Assembly: GCF_002264395.1 (NCBI RefSeq)
Contig: NZ_NFVA01000005.1
Coordinates: 62,001 to 126,000 of the forward strand
Direction of reading: 5' to 3'
Source: Paenibacillus sp. VTT E-133291
Lineage (GTDB): Bacteria; Bacillota; Bacilli; Paenibacillales; Paenibacillaceae
Length of the DNA: 64,000 nt
The notes under the pieces were generated by a model, which saw only the letters and a list, made by a program, of their open reading frames with translations, ran no database searches and was not told the DNA's origin. Position numbers and translations under genes: made by a program. Positions 8,851 to 16,804 of the stretch are shown piece by piece. Position 1 is the first letter of the stretch. The number at the start of each line of letters is the position of its first letter.

Positions 8851-10629
8851 ATGACGTTCAAACCATTAATAACCCTGCGAAACTTTATGATCATTTTGTG
8901 TATAAGCATGTTTGTGATGCTTGGACAGAAGGTTTTTCTCATCGCCGACAAAATACAAATAACCAAGGAAGCAGACCGTCTCTATGCTGCTGGCGATCTG
9001 ATAAGTGCAGAGAATCAGTATCGCCTAGCGGCGGCAAACCATTCCATATTTTATATGGAAGAAAAGGTTGCGAAGCGACTTGATGAGCTGTCACCAATCA
9101 CGGCCATCCGCCAAGGTTTGAATGCCTTGGTATCATCCGCTAAAGCACAAGCTGCGACGAAAGATTTCACCGGATTTATGAAAAGTTATGATACCCTCCT
9201 CAGCTTAAAAGCTACATATATGAAGCCCGGTGGTCCTTATGAATCCTATTATCGCCAGTTATCGACCGATTCAGGCATTTCTGACCAGTTCACAACCTAC
9301 TTCCGAGAATTTAAGGAGCAGTTTCTTACTGAACTTGCTCAGAGCCAAGATGGAAACAAGAGTGAAGAAGACACTTTTAAATGGAATCTGTTGCAGATTC
9401 CCGATGCTTATTACGGAAGCGCTGCTTCCAAGGAGGAGTTGCTAGCCTCCAAGTTCAAAAGTCATGATACAGCTAAACTAAAAGCCTTAGCAGGCACAGG
9501 AAACTTTACAGGCATGCTGGAGAGCACCCTCTCCATGAGGAATGCTTACAGCCAGCATAGTTACGAAGCGCCATGGGTACTTGGGCAGGCAGAAAGTAGC
9601 GGAAAAATCATCCTGAACAAAGACCTAGAGAGCGATAACATCACCGCTTTTGCTGGGCATGCTGTTGCCTATCGTCATTTTGCAGGATCAGCAGGGATCA
9701 CCTCATCCAAAGTACTAACCTTAGTAGATACTAGTAAAGCTAAACTACTTAAAAATGCCAAGCGCATGGCCAGCAAAGGCCAATATGCTGAAGCTATTCA
9801 GCTATACAGTGATCTTGCTCCGCTAGAGGATACTTCTTCAATCCTTGCCGCTACAAGATTGGCTTGGAATATTGCTGAACCTGTGCGCCTTCTCCCGGGC
9901 GGTGAGGAACAAGGCAGATATGGGAACGTCATCTCCAGCAAGGGACTACACGATAAGAAGGTCATTGTGGCTGGAACGGATAGCAATGGTGTCCTCTATT
10001 ATGCAGCAATGAATAGCGACGAAAGTGTCATTACTTTAACTGGAAATAGTTTACCAAAATTCGAGAGTCTGCGCAGTCTAACTTTTAATGACCAGCTTGC
10101 TGCCTCTTCAGGTTCTAGTGCACCCGTGATTCTGGCTGAATCTGAGATCGAAGGTGGACGTACCCTTTTTACAGCATATGAAATGAAAAAAGATGGTATT
10201 TCACAGTTGTTTTCTATGTCTGGAGATAGCTACGAACTGCAGTCCGATGATTCCATACTCGTATCTAACGCGGATCTCGGAGACGGTGTCATTGGACAGA
10301 CAGCGCGTTATCGCAAAGTAGATGCCAGCTATCAATTTGCTGAGATTGTTCAGGAGTATGCGGTAATTTCAGCTTCCGATGTAGCGCTTCATCCTTTTGA
10401 AAAGGTCTCTTTTCACTGTGAAATCGTCGCTGATAACTTCGGCAATATGCTTGCATACTCCAATGGAATTTATATTTTTCTTCAAGGAGACTTGGGTTCC
10501 GTTACAGGTAACGCGTTAGTTAGTGGTCAATATCAGAACGGTTATCAGCTTGTTGGAACGGACATGGGAGAGCAGTATGTGCCTGTGTTTGTGGTGGAAT
10601 CCGTGGGTAGTATGAGTTTTGCACAGTAG
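8851..10629 (+). CDS. Membrane-anchored TPR-like protein with beta-rich C-terminal half
   Basis: The 592-residue protein has an uncleaved-looking N-terminal anchor at about 8-30 (TLRNFMIILCISMFVML), so most of it should be outside the membrane. Two TPR-like helix pairs are visible: ADRLYAAGDLISAENQYRLA near 45-64 and a clearer one, AKRMASKGQYAEAIQLYSDL, near 307-326. From about residue 340 onward the sequence alternates short strands and Gly/Asp turns, which suggests a beta-propeller or similar sheet fold. The start has an AAAGAGG site nine bases upstream. It follows the zinc-ribbon gene after the tandem repeat. No family is recognised. The domain layout suggests an extracytoplasmic protein-binding scaffold that could contact the vWA protein, which is inference. 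Confidence 0.75.
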   Translation: MTFKPLITLRNFMIILCISMFVMLGQKVFLIADKIQITKEADRLYAAGDLISAENQYRLAAANHSIFYMEEKVAKRLDELSPITAIRQGLNALVSSAKAQAATKDFTGFMKSYDTLLSLKATYMKPGGPYESYYRQLSTDSGISDQFTTYFREFKEQFLTELAQSQDGNKSEEDTFKWNLLQIPDAYYGSAASKEELLASKFKSHDTAKLKALAGTGNFTGMLESTLSMRNAYSQHSYEAPWVLGQAESSGKIILNKDLESDNITAFAGHAVAYRHFAGSAGITSSKVLTLVDTSKAKLLKNAKRMASKGQYAEAIQLYSDLAPLEDTSSILAATRLAWNIAEPVRLLPGGEEQGRYGNVISSKGLHDKKVIVAGTDSNGVLYYAAMNSDESVITLTGNSLPKFESLRSLTFNDQLAASSGSSAPVILAESEIEGGRTLFTAYEMKKDGISQLFSMSGDSYELQSDDSILVSNADLGDGVIGQTARYRKVDASYQFAEIVQEYAVISASDVALHPFEKVSFHCEIVADNFGNMLAYSNGIYIFLQGDLGSVTGNALVSGQYQNGYQLVGTDMGEQYVPVFVVESVGSMSFAQ

Positions 10630-10725
10630 AATATATGGGTTAACTGCTTAGTTGAATTGTGGGAACGCTCGTCGTGACGAATGAGAAATTTTATATATAC
10701 ATGAATCTAGGATCACCATATCCGC

Positions 10726-11280
10726 TCAGTTTTTTTGTCCAAGGGGTGTCGGTAGCCCGTCTATACTTGTAGTATTCTTCTCTTGTCTATATTCTTTCAG
10801 ACCTGCTTCGCCCTTTTGGATAGACCAACGTTGTAACGTGTCCCGCTCACCATCATAACTCATAAATGGGACCGAAAATCCGCAGGAAGTCTGTACTTTA
10901 TGAACATCAATTAAAATGATCTGTCTAGCTCCAGGCAGAGATGTAAACATAGGGTACAGCGTTTCCCATTCTGATGAACCAGGCAGGATTACTGCCCCTG
11001 TTCCATACAGTCTCAGAATGTTCGGCGGTCCTTCAAAGGCACAAAACATAACCGTCACTCTTCCGTTTTCCAGCAGATGAGCGCTTGTCTCATTGCCACT
11101 ACCGGTCATATCGAGATAAGCCACCTGATTAGGAGACAAAATCCGCAAGCAATCATGACCCTTAGGTGAAAGGTTAACATGCCCCTCTTCAGAAAGTGGC
11201 GCTGACCCTACGAAAAAAAGATGCTGCTGCTGAATAAACTCCTGATGTGCAGGTAATATAGCCGTGAATTGTTTTCCCAT
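10726..11280 (-). CDS. Pyridoxamine 5'-phosphate oxidase-fold protein
   Basis: The 184-residue protein begins with about 130 residues typical of the flavin-binding split-barrel family: FFVGSAPLSEEGHVNLSPKG, then VAYLDMTGSGNETSAHL, then RVTVMFCAFEGPPNILRLYG. Family members bind FMN or F420 and reduce small molecules or act as general oxidoreductases. This one is not the biosynthetic PdxH enzyme, since it has the shorter, atypical form with an extra C-terminal tail. A GGAG site lies eight bases before the ATG. It is monocistronic by appearance, converging with the TPR-like gene. The substrate cannot be read from the sequence. Confidence 0.85.
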   Translation of the reverse strand: MGKQFTAILPAHQEFIQQQHLFFVGSAPLSEEGHVNLSPKGHDCLRILSPNQVAYLDMTGSGNETSAHLLENGRVTVMFCAFEGPPNILRLYGTGAVILPGSSEWETLYPMFTSLPGARQIILIDVHKVQTSCGFSVPFMSYDGERDTLQRWSIQKGEAGLKEYRQEKNTTSIDGLPTPLGQKN

Positions 11281-11504
11281 TTGATGTTCTCCGTTTCTTT
11301 TGGTTTGTGTGTGATTCGTTTGATGGGACTGTCACGCTCCATCGAACCTATTAACTCAACCAGCTACTTCGTTCGAAACCAGCCAATGTACGGGATTTTT
11401 ACCGTTCTTTTTCTCATTCGTTACGCATTCCTTCTATTGATATATATTCGTTTCTACCGTTGAGTAACCCTTCACCCTCACCCAAGGTATTAAACTCATC
11501 ACCG
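11281..11504. other. Non-coding stretch between PNPOx-like and GyrI-like genes
   Basis: About 300 bases separate the two genes. Beyond the terminator at 11505-11533 and the presumed promoter of the PNPOx-like gene I see no supported gene. Short frames here lack ribosome sites and have no recognisable protein features. Confidence 0.5.
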
Positions 11505-11533
11505 AAAAAAGGAACTGCCTCTCGGCAGCCCCC
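11505..11533 (-). terminator. Rho-independent terminator of the GyrI-like gene
   Basis: Read leftward, a GC-rich hairpin (CTGCC, loop GAGA, GGCAG, with flanking G/C pairs) is followed by six T residues. It lies about 50 bases past the stop of the GyrI-like gene. Confidence 0.75.
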
Positions 11534-11580
11534 AAATCCCCACGAAACATTTCTTTTAGCTAAAGTATCTTTCACCCGAT

Positions 11581-12063
11581 CTACTCAATCGCAATATAAA
11601 TCTCAACCTGCGTGTTGGCAGGATCAAAATTCCGCGAATCGTAAATTTCAAAATCACCCGTATAGGTTCTTACCTCTGTAGACGCCTTAAAATACGCCCA
11701 AATCTCCCCCCATGCTTGCGAGACTACTTCAAATACCGGACCTTTTTTCGTCGTAAAAACCATATACTTGCTCTCCGGAACAGCCGCACTCACGATCCCG
11801 CTATCCGCTAAATGTCTCTCCCCAGCGACTTCATGCCCGATCACAACGGTATATGCACCCGACGCATCACTCTCATAATCTGTATACAAGGCATAGATGT
11901 ACTCAGGCTTAACCGTATCCATCTGCCCCGCAATATTACTCTGAAAATACGTTTCCCAGAGCCGCGATAAGCCCCCGTCGGGACCCATTTCCACTTCATT
12001 TGTCGTACGTATGCTAACCCCAGCCAATGTCATTTTCGGTTTTTGTACAAAATAAGTATTCAT
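11581..12063 (-). CDS. GyrI-like / effector-binding domain protein
   Basis: The 160-residue protein consists almost wholly of one GyrI-like (SOUL/AraC effector-binding) domain. Signs include the opening strand PKMTLAGVSIRT, the central YALYTDYESDASGAYTVVIG segment, and the closing WAYFKASTEVRTYTGDFEIY with an acidic IEIYIAIE-type end. Such stand-alone proteins bind small hydrophobic or cationic molecules, and some hydrolyse or sequester them. No DNA-binding domain is present, so it is not itself an AraC regulator. GGGAG lies four to five bases before the ATG. It is divergent from wrbA, with about 150 bases between the starts. Confidence 0.85.
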   Translation of the reverse strand: MNTYFVQKPKMTLAGVSIRTTNEVEMGPDGGLSRLWETYFQSNIAGQMDTVKPEYIYALYTDYESDASGAYTVVIGHEVAGERHLADSGIVSAAVPESKYMVFTTKKGPVFEVVSQAWGEIWAYFKASTEVRTYTGDFEIYDSRNFDPANTQVEIYIAIE

Positions 12064-12215
12064 TATTCTCCCTCATTTCCTGTAATTGAGTTCAGTATAC
12101 ACAAGGGAAGTGGACATCTGTCTGTCCAGTTAGAGCAGAATTATCGATTTGGGTTATAAAAGTATCAATGGGGTAATTAATAGTATGGAACTACACTCGA
12201 AGGGAATGACCTAGC

Positions 12216-12857
12216 ATGTCAAAAATTAAATTAGCTGTCATCTATTACAGTGCCACAGGAACTAACTACCAGCTAGCACAATGGGCCGCGGAAAGCGCCG
12301 AGAAAGCGGGAGCTGAGGTAAAACTGCTGAAGGTGCAGGAGCTGGTTCCCGAGGATAAAATTGCGGCCAATCCGGCCATGAAGGCCTTGGCTGAGAAGAC
12401 AAAAGATATCCCCGTTGCAACACCTGATGATATTGTGGAGGCCGATGCGATTATTTTCAGTTCTCCAACCCGTTACGGTAACATCGCTTCTCAAATGAAG
12501 CAGTTCATTGATACAACCGGAGGGATTTGGGGCAAAGGACTCACGGTAAACAAAGTCGTCAGCGCCATGAGCTCAGCACAGAATCCGCACGGCGGACAGG
12601 AAGCTACGATCTTGGCACTCTACACATCGATGTATCACTGGGGAGCGATTGTCGCTGCACCTGGTTACACAGATCCTGTCACATTCGGTGCAGGAGGCAA
12701 CCCATACGGAACAAGCGTCAGTGTAGATGGGGACGGTAAAATGATCGAAGAGCAGGATCGGATCCGTGATGCTGTTTTTCATCAAGCCAAGCGCACGGTT
12801 GAAGTGGCCGGCTGGGTCCAAGCAGGCAAAAATAAAAACGACAATAGTCAGAATTAG
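12216..12857 (+). CDS. wrbA: NAD(P)H:quinone oxidoreductase WrbA
   Basis: The 213-residue protein has the flavodoxin-like fold of WrbA. The FMN phosphate loop is YSATGTNYQLAQ (about 10-21). SSPTRYGNIASQMKQFID (about 88-105) and SAMSSAQNPHGGQEATI (about 120-136) contact the flavin in known members. WrbA reduces quinones with two electrons from NAD(P)H and protects against redox cycling. Length agrees with the family (about 200). AAGGGA upstream of the ATG is a modest ribosome site with a long spacing of roughly eleven bases. It stands alone and is followed by a strong terminator shared with the convergent oxidoreductase gene. Confidence 0.93.
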   Translation: MSKIKLAVIYYSATGTNYQLAQWAAESAEKAGAEVKLLKVQELVPEDKIAANPAMKALAEKTKDIPVATPDDIVEADAIIFSSPTRYGNIASQMKQFIDTTGGIWGKGLTVNKVVSAMSSAQNPHGGQEATILALYTSMYHWGAIVAAPGYTDPVTFGAGGNPYGTSVSVDGDGKMIEEQDRIRDAVFHQAKRTVEVAGWVQAGKNKNDNSQN

Positions 12858-12887
12858 ACTTCCACCTATCGTTCGATATAGCAAACC

Positions 12888-12919
12888 CCCCTCGGAGCTA
12901 CCTTAGTAGCTCCGAGGGG
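12888..12919 (+). terminator. Bidirectional terminator between wrbA and Gfo/Idh/MocA gene
   Basis: A perfect 13-base inverted repeat (CCCCTCGGAGCTA with TAGCTCCGAGGGG, six-base loop) lies between the convergent genes and is followed by a T-rich stretch on the plus strand. Confidence 0.92.
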
Positions 12920-12934
12920 TGTTGTTTATTTTAT

Positions 12935-13933
12935 TTACTCCCCAGGATACTTAAGACCCCACTGCGCACGTATTTGATCCAGCAGTTTCAGAATCGCTAA
13001 CGATTCATCCAATGACATGACTGGACTTTCAGTTAGCCCTGCTTGTAAACAACGTCCTACTTCCTCTGCTTCAAAACAATATCCAATAGAAGCTCGATCA
13101 TCCACAAAGCTCTCTACCTTCTCATCCCCTATATAGAGCGAAGCCGATTTCGGGTTCACTAACGTCCCTTCAACAATTATACGGCCCTCTGTTCCAAACA
13201 CATGTGCTTCCTCCAGCGTATTAAGACGAATACCACCGTTCAACGAAGCGGTTTTTCCATTGCCATAATTCAGTAGCATGGAGAAATGCTCGTCCACTCC
13301 AGTCTCGCCAATATGCACCGTACTGGACATAGATTCAGGATGAGGTCCAAACACCATCGAGGCAAAAGAAACCGGATAAATCCCAACATCCAGCAGCGCG
13401 CCTCCCCCCAGCTTCGGATTCAGCAATCTGCTTTCCGGATTCCAGTCGGTGCGAAATCCTAAGTCTGCCTTCACCAAACGAACATCACCGATTCTGCCCT
13501 CGGCGATCCATTCTCTAACCTTCACCATCGCCGGGATGTAACGACTCCACATGGCCTCCATCAGGAACAGCTTATGATCTCTAGCATAGGCCACCACTTC
13601 TTCCAATTCTCCGCTATTCACGGTAAAAGGCTTCTCACATAGAACAGCTTTACCTGCACGTAGCGCCAATAATGCATTTTCTTTATGAAAAGGATGTGGC
13701 GTTCCAATATATACAGCGTCTACATTCGGGTCATTTACCAATTCCTCATAGGTAGCATAAGCATGTGGTACTCCATGATCCCTCGCGAATTTATCTGCAC
13801 TTTCCTGTGAACGCGAACCCACGGCATATGCCACGCCATTGCTGGCATGAGATAAATCAGTAACAAACTGATGGGCAATCCAGCCTGTACTGAGAATTCC
13901 CCATCTTATCTTGTAAGCGTTATCCATTTTCAT
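12935..13933 (-). CDS. Gfo/Idh/MocA family NAD(P)-dependent oxidoreductase
   Basis: An N-terminal Rossmann domain begins IRWGILSTGWIAHQFV. It continues to the family signature CEKPFTVNSGELEEVVAYA near residues 95-115, whose EKP lysine is the conserved catalytic or substrate-binding residue. A C-terminal alpha/beta substrate domain includes LGGGALLDVGIYPVSF. Members oxidise or epimerise sugars, inositols or related polyols. The annotated start is the second of three nearby ATGs, because AGGAGG lies nine bases before it. It stands apart from the sugar clusters further right, and its substrate cannot be inferred. Confidence 0.88.
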   Translation of the reverse strand: MKMDNAYKIRWGILSTGWIAHQFVTDLSHASNGVAYAVGSRSQESADKFARDHGVPHAYATYEELVNDPNVDAVYIGTPHPFHKENALLALRAGKAVLCEKPFTVNSGELEEVVAYARDHKLFLMEAMWSRYIPAMVKVREWIAEGRIGDVRLVKADLGFRTDWNPESRLLNPKLGGGALLDVGIYPVSFASMVFGPHPESMSSTVHIGETGVDEHFSMLLNYGNGKTASLNGGIRLNTLEEAHVFGTEGRIIVEGTLVNPKSASLYIGDEKVESFVDDRASIGYCFEAEEVGRCLQAGLTESPVMSLDESLAILKLLDQIRAQWGLKYPGE

Positions 13934-13977
13934 TTGCATGTTCCTCCTAATCCTTCTGCTAAGTCTCTTTAATTCTA

Positions 13978-14328
13978 TCAGACCATTCTAATAAATGTAT
14001 AGGAACTGATGCCGGCGAACACCACCGTCACTACCAAAATAGCAATATTCCAGCTCCTGCTCAGAGCCGCTGAATGCTCGTTAGAGCTCTGAATAAACGC
14101 TTTTTGCAAAAGGAACTGCAGGAGTTTCATGATTATAAACCCCAAACATCCAAGCCCGCTTTGCAAAATAACCTCCAGACTAGACTTGCTTACAAATCTA
14201 TCAGCCATATTCCCATCGTAATGGATCGGAACCCTATCAGGCATTTTGGAATATAGGAATAAATAAATAGCAATAGGAATCAAGGCTACCACACCGCTTA
14301 AGATCATCATCAGTTTGGTTTTGGACAA
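13978..14328 (-). CDS. Small DUF1648 (SdpI-like) membrane protein
   Basis: This is an integral membrane protein of about 116 residues with three or four helices: MMILSGVVALIPIAIYLFLY, a second region after residue 60, and IAILVVTVVFAGISSYTFI at the end. The segment MPDRVPIHYDGNMADRF is the hallmark DUF1648 motif found in SdpI-type immunity and related proteins. The full SdpI protein is longer, so only this unit is represented. The start is set at TTG 14328 because AAGGAGG lies nine bases upstream; the longer frame would place that ribosome site inside the coding region. It follows the MazG-like gene by about 35 bases, so co-transcription is likely. Confidence 0.75.
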   Translation of the reverse strand: MSKTKLMMILSGVVALIPIAIYLFLYSKMPDRVPIHYDGNMADRFVSKSSLEVILQSGLGCLGFIIMKLLQFLLQKAFIQSSNEHSAALSRSWNIAILVVTVVFAGISSYTFIRMV

Positions 14329-14365
14329 CTTTAATAACCTCCTTATACGGAACAATAATCTCTAG

Positions 14366-14659
14366 TTATTCTCTTTCCACATCAATCAAAAATATCTGCT
14401 CCTTAAATCCGCCACGACGTTCAGCTTTCTCAGCACGAAGCTCCGCCAGCGCTTGAATTACTTCCAGCATGTCAGCAAGCTCCTCTAGCGCTTCTTCATT
14501 ACTCACTGCCCGAAAATACTCCTCCGACTCTTCTTTCAATTTCTTACGTAGTTCAGTTATGTATTCTTTGGAATCTAATATCCTTGTTTTAAAGTCTTTA
14601 CCTTGAGAAGCTATCAGGTTGGGGATTCCGTCACGCACTAGCTTTTCATATACGGGCAC
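14366..14659 (-). CDS. Phosphoribosyl-ATP pyrophosphohydrolase-like (MazG-fold) protein
   Basis: This 97-residue all-alpha protein begins VYEKLVRDGIPNLIASQGK and carries the NTP-pyrophosphatase helices KLKEESEEYF and ALEELADMLEVIQAL. Their Glu and Asp residues (EExxE and ExxD) coordinate Mg2+ in the family. It likely removes pyrophosphate from nucleotides or sanitises the nucleotide pool; it lacks the rest of a HisE/HisI protein. The start is GTG 14659 with AAGGAAG upstream. It sits between the Nudix and DUF1648 genes on the same strand with short gaps, so the three probably form one transcript. Exact substrate is unknown. Confidence 0.85.
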   Translation of the reverse strand: MPVYEKLVRDGIPNLIASQGKDFKTRILDSKEYITELRKKLKEESEEYFRAVSNEEALEELADMLEVIQALAELRAEKAERRGGFKEQIFLIDVERE

Positions 14660-14696
14660 TTATGTTCTTCCTTTCTACTTGATGTTCAGACTGACT

Positions 14697-15092
14697 TCAC
14701 ACTTGATCTGACCCCACCATTAGCCGTTCTACAAAAGGAATATCTGCAGGAGCAAACGTGAACGGACCGAGTGCAGTTGGAAACACCCACCTATATTCAT
14801 CGTGATCGACAAGTTCAATTACACCTCCCAGATATCGGGCTTTCCAAGCAAACAGTCTGATCTCGACACTTCCATAGTTGTGCTCGTTCACGCCAAAGCT
14901 TTCATAGGGAAGGATTATTATCCCCATCTCCTCCTGAAGCTCTCTTTGCAGACAATCTGCGATGCTTTCATCCTGCTCTATTTTGCCGCCAGGAAATTCC
15001 CAAAGACCTGCCTGAGATTTACCTTGCCTGCGCCGAGCAATAAGAATCTGTCCTTCTTCATTATGTATAATCGCTGCCGCCACCTGGATCAC
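14697..15092 (-). CDS. Nudix hydrolase (MutT/8-oxo-dGTPase-like)
   Basis: The protein of about 131 residues contains a complete Nudix box, beginning GGKIEQDES and ending RELQEEMGI, that fits GX5EX7REUXEEXGU. The start VIQVAAAIIHNEEGQILIARR and the RRQGKSQAGLWEFPGG lead-in are typical of MutT-type enzymes that hydrolyse oxidised or noncanonical nucleoside triphosphates. The start is set at GTG 15092, which has AAAGGAGG eight bases upstream; an in-frame GTG nine bases earlier abuts the ribosome site. It is the first gene of a likely three-gene unit with the MazG-like and DUF1648 genes. Confidence 0.9.
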   Translation of the reverse strand: MIQVAAAIIHNEEGQILIARRRQGKSQAGLWEFPGGKIEQDESIADCLQRELQEEMGIIILPYESFGVNEHNYGSVEIRLFAWKARYLGGVIELVDHDEYRWVFPTALGPFTFAPADIPFVERLMVGSDQV

Positions 15093-15163
15093 AAGGAACA
15101 CCTCCTTTATTGCTATTTATTAGACAGATACTTCTATTAAAACATACATTTCATTCCAAACCA

Positions 15164-15205
15164 AAGAGACTCTCCCAAAAGCTATTAGGCCCGGGAAAGT
15201 CTCTT
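15164..15205 (-). terminator. Hairpin terminator downstream of YceI-like gene
   Basis: AAGAGACTTTCCC and GGGAGAGTCTCTT form a long stem read leftward, followed by a T-rich but interrupted tail. It lies about 55 bases past the YceI-like stop. Confidence 0.7.
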
Positions 15206-15260
15206 CCGTACAGTTGCTCTATAAATTCACTGCAACATCTTCCTTAAGGAAAGACTGCTG

Positions 15261-15974
15261 CTATTTCTTCAGCACAAGCTCTAGTCGAACCTCAAGATTG
15301 TTCTCCGTATCCAGCACAACGGTGTGCGGATTGCTTAAGCCAAAATCAGAAAAGGCCACTGTCGCTGTACCCGACAGCATCAGCTGTCCACCACTGTACG
15401 CTGCTTGAGACTGGAAAGTAACGTCCTTATCCACACCCTTCACTGTAAGCGTTCCTTGCATTTCAACCGGTACAGTTGCTCCTTCGGTCCATTCCGTTGG
15501 CAGCTCCGAGAATGATTTCACGACAAACGTAGATTGTGGAAATTCCGTAACGGCTAGAAAGTCTTCCCCTTTTACATGCTCATCTCTTTGACCATTGCCA
15601 GAGTCCAGAGCGCTCATATCTACTGTCCCTTCTCCAACCATCGAAGTAGTATCTTCTATATTAACTTTCCAGGTACCTTGAACTTTGTTATCCACGAAGT
15701 TTACTGTTTCTTTAGAGGTGGTTACTGACCAATATACCTTAGAAGCATCCGTAACCGTCCAATCACCGTTTAATTGATCGGCTGTGACTGCCATACCTAC
15801 TGGTGCTCCAGTGTTAGCCGTGCTTTCTCCATTACCGGCTGTTGTGGCTTGCCCTGGAATCACGGACTCGATCTGTACATTATTGCCCAGCGATTTATCC
15901 AGCAATGTATAGCCTGTGACTACTCCTACGATGATGACTCCGGCCGCGATCAAGGCTATTCTTTTTCTCTTCAT
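15261..15974 (-). CDS. Membrane-anchored YceI-like protein
   Basis: The protein has a basic N-terminus and one anchor helix (MKRKRIALIAAGVIIVGVVTG), a short linker rich in Thr, Ala and Gly, and a C-terminal YceI domain of about 170 residues. The latter contains the family features: LNGDWTVTDASKVYWSV, VKGEDFLAVTEFPQSTF, GTLTVKGVDKDVTF and SDFGLSNPHTVVLD. YceI domains form lipocalin-like barrels that bind isoprenoid-type lipids. The start at 15974 has GGAGGG upstream; an earlier in-frame ATG would add a polar stretch before the anchor. It is divergent from the OmpR-type response regulator, which may control it. Confidence 0.85.
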   Translation of the reverse strand: MKRKRIALIAAGVIIVGVVTGYTLLDKSLGNNVQIESVIPGQATTAGNGESTANTGAPVGMAVTADQLNGDWTVTDASKVYWSVTTSKETVNFVDNKVQGTWKVNIEDTTSMVGEGTVDMSALDSGNGQRDEHVKGEDFLAVTEFPQSTFVVKSFSELPTEWTEGATVPVEMQGTLTVKGVDKDVTFQSQAAYSGGQLMLSGTATVAFSDFGLSNPHTVVLDTENNLEVRLELVLKK

Positions 15975-16123
15975 CCTGTTCCCTCCAATATTCAAAATAT
16001 TCTGTATATTTTCAAGCTCGTCCCTCATTCTAACAAAGCAATATGTCGGGAAGAAGTCAGAGCAGAGCGAGCAATGATGTGTTAAACTTGTCGTAATTTT
16101 ATAGATTGGAGGACCACCACAGG

Positions 16124-16804
16124 ATGAGATCCATTCTAATTGTTGAAGATGAGGAAGCTATCTCCAGGGTCCTCAGTGCCTATCTGAAAAAAGCAGGCTT
16201 CCATGTCACCCGTGTAGCCGACGGACACGCTGCACTGGAGTCTTTTGCTATAACACCTCCCTCATTAGTATTACTCGACATCATGCTGCCAAACATGGAC
16301 GGCTTTGAACTGCTAAAGCTGATTCGTGAAAAAAGCAGCTGTCCCGTAATCATGCTCACCGCAAGGGACGGGATCCATGACCGACTAGCCGGACTCGACG
16401 GTGGTGCGGATGATTATATGTCTAAGCCCTTTATTCCTGAGGAAGTGGTGGCACGCGTGAATGCTGTGTTACGCCGTCCTTCGCAGTGGTCCGATGGCAG
16501 CCGCAAACGGCATTATGGCAGTTTGTTTATCGACTTTACTGCACGAGCTGTATTTTTAAACGGAGTTGAGCTGAGTCTTAGTCCACGTGATATGTCGGTC
16601 ATGTTATTTCTGGCTGAAAGACCTAATCAAATCTGTACCCGCGAGCAATTAATAGAACATGTCTGGGAGATGGATTACGAAGGAAGTGACAGAGCCGTGG
16701 ACTTGTCTATCAAAAGACTTCGCCAAGCGCTGTCGCATTGGCCAGTAGATGAGGGGGAAATCCGTACCCTGAGAGGGACAGGATATCAATTATGGACAAC
16801 CTAA
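16124..16804 (+). CDS. OmpR/PhoB-family response regulator
   Basis: The protein has about 226 residues. The receiver domain has acidic residues at 8-10 (VEDEEA), phospho-acceptor Asp52 in LLDIMLPNMDG, the Thr switch in MLTARDG and the conserved KP dipeptide in YMSKPF. A winged-helix DNA-binding domain (about 125-226) follows, with REQLIEHVWEMDYEGSDRAV and GTGYQLW. The start is set at ATG 16124 with GGAGG eleven bases upstream; a TTG-initiated longer frame would begin before the ribosome site. It overlaps the kinase gene by thirteen bases. It likely senses envelope conditions, as it is divergent from the YceI-like gene. The signal is unknown. Confidence 0.93.
   Translation: MRSILIVEDEEAISRVLSAYLKKAGFHVTRVADGHAALESFAITPPSLVLLDIMLPNMDGFELLKLIREKSSCPVIMLTARDGIHDRLAGLDGGADDYMSKPFIPEEVVARVNAVLRRPSQWSDGSRKRHYGSLFIDFTARAVFLNGVELSLSPRDMSVMLFLAERPNQICTREQLIEHVWEMDYEGSDRAVDLSIKRLRQALSHWPVDEGEIRTLRGTGYQLWTT

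Noticed and set aside
11269..11681. Short rightward frames between the PNPOx-like and GyrI-like genes
   Set aside because: No ribosome sites and low-complexity products; part of one overlaps the leftward terminator and GyrI-like gene.
12935..13933. Link between the first Gfo/Idh/MocA gene and the sugar clusters
   Set aside because: It is 8 kb away, convergent with wrbA and not co-regulated by anything visible, so no shared pathway is claimed.
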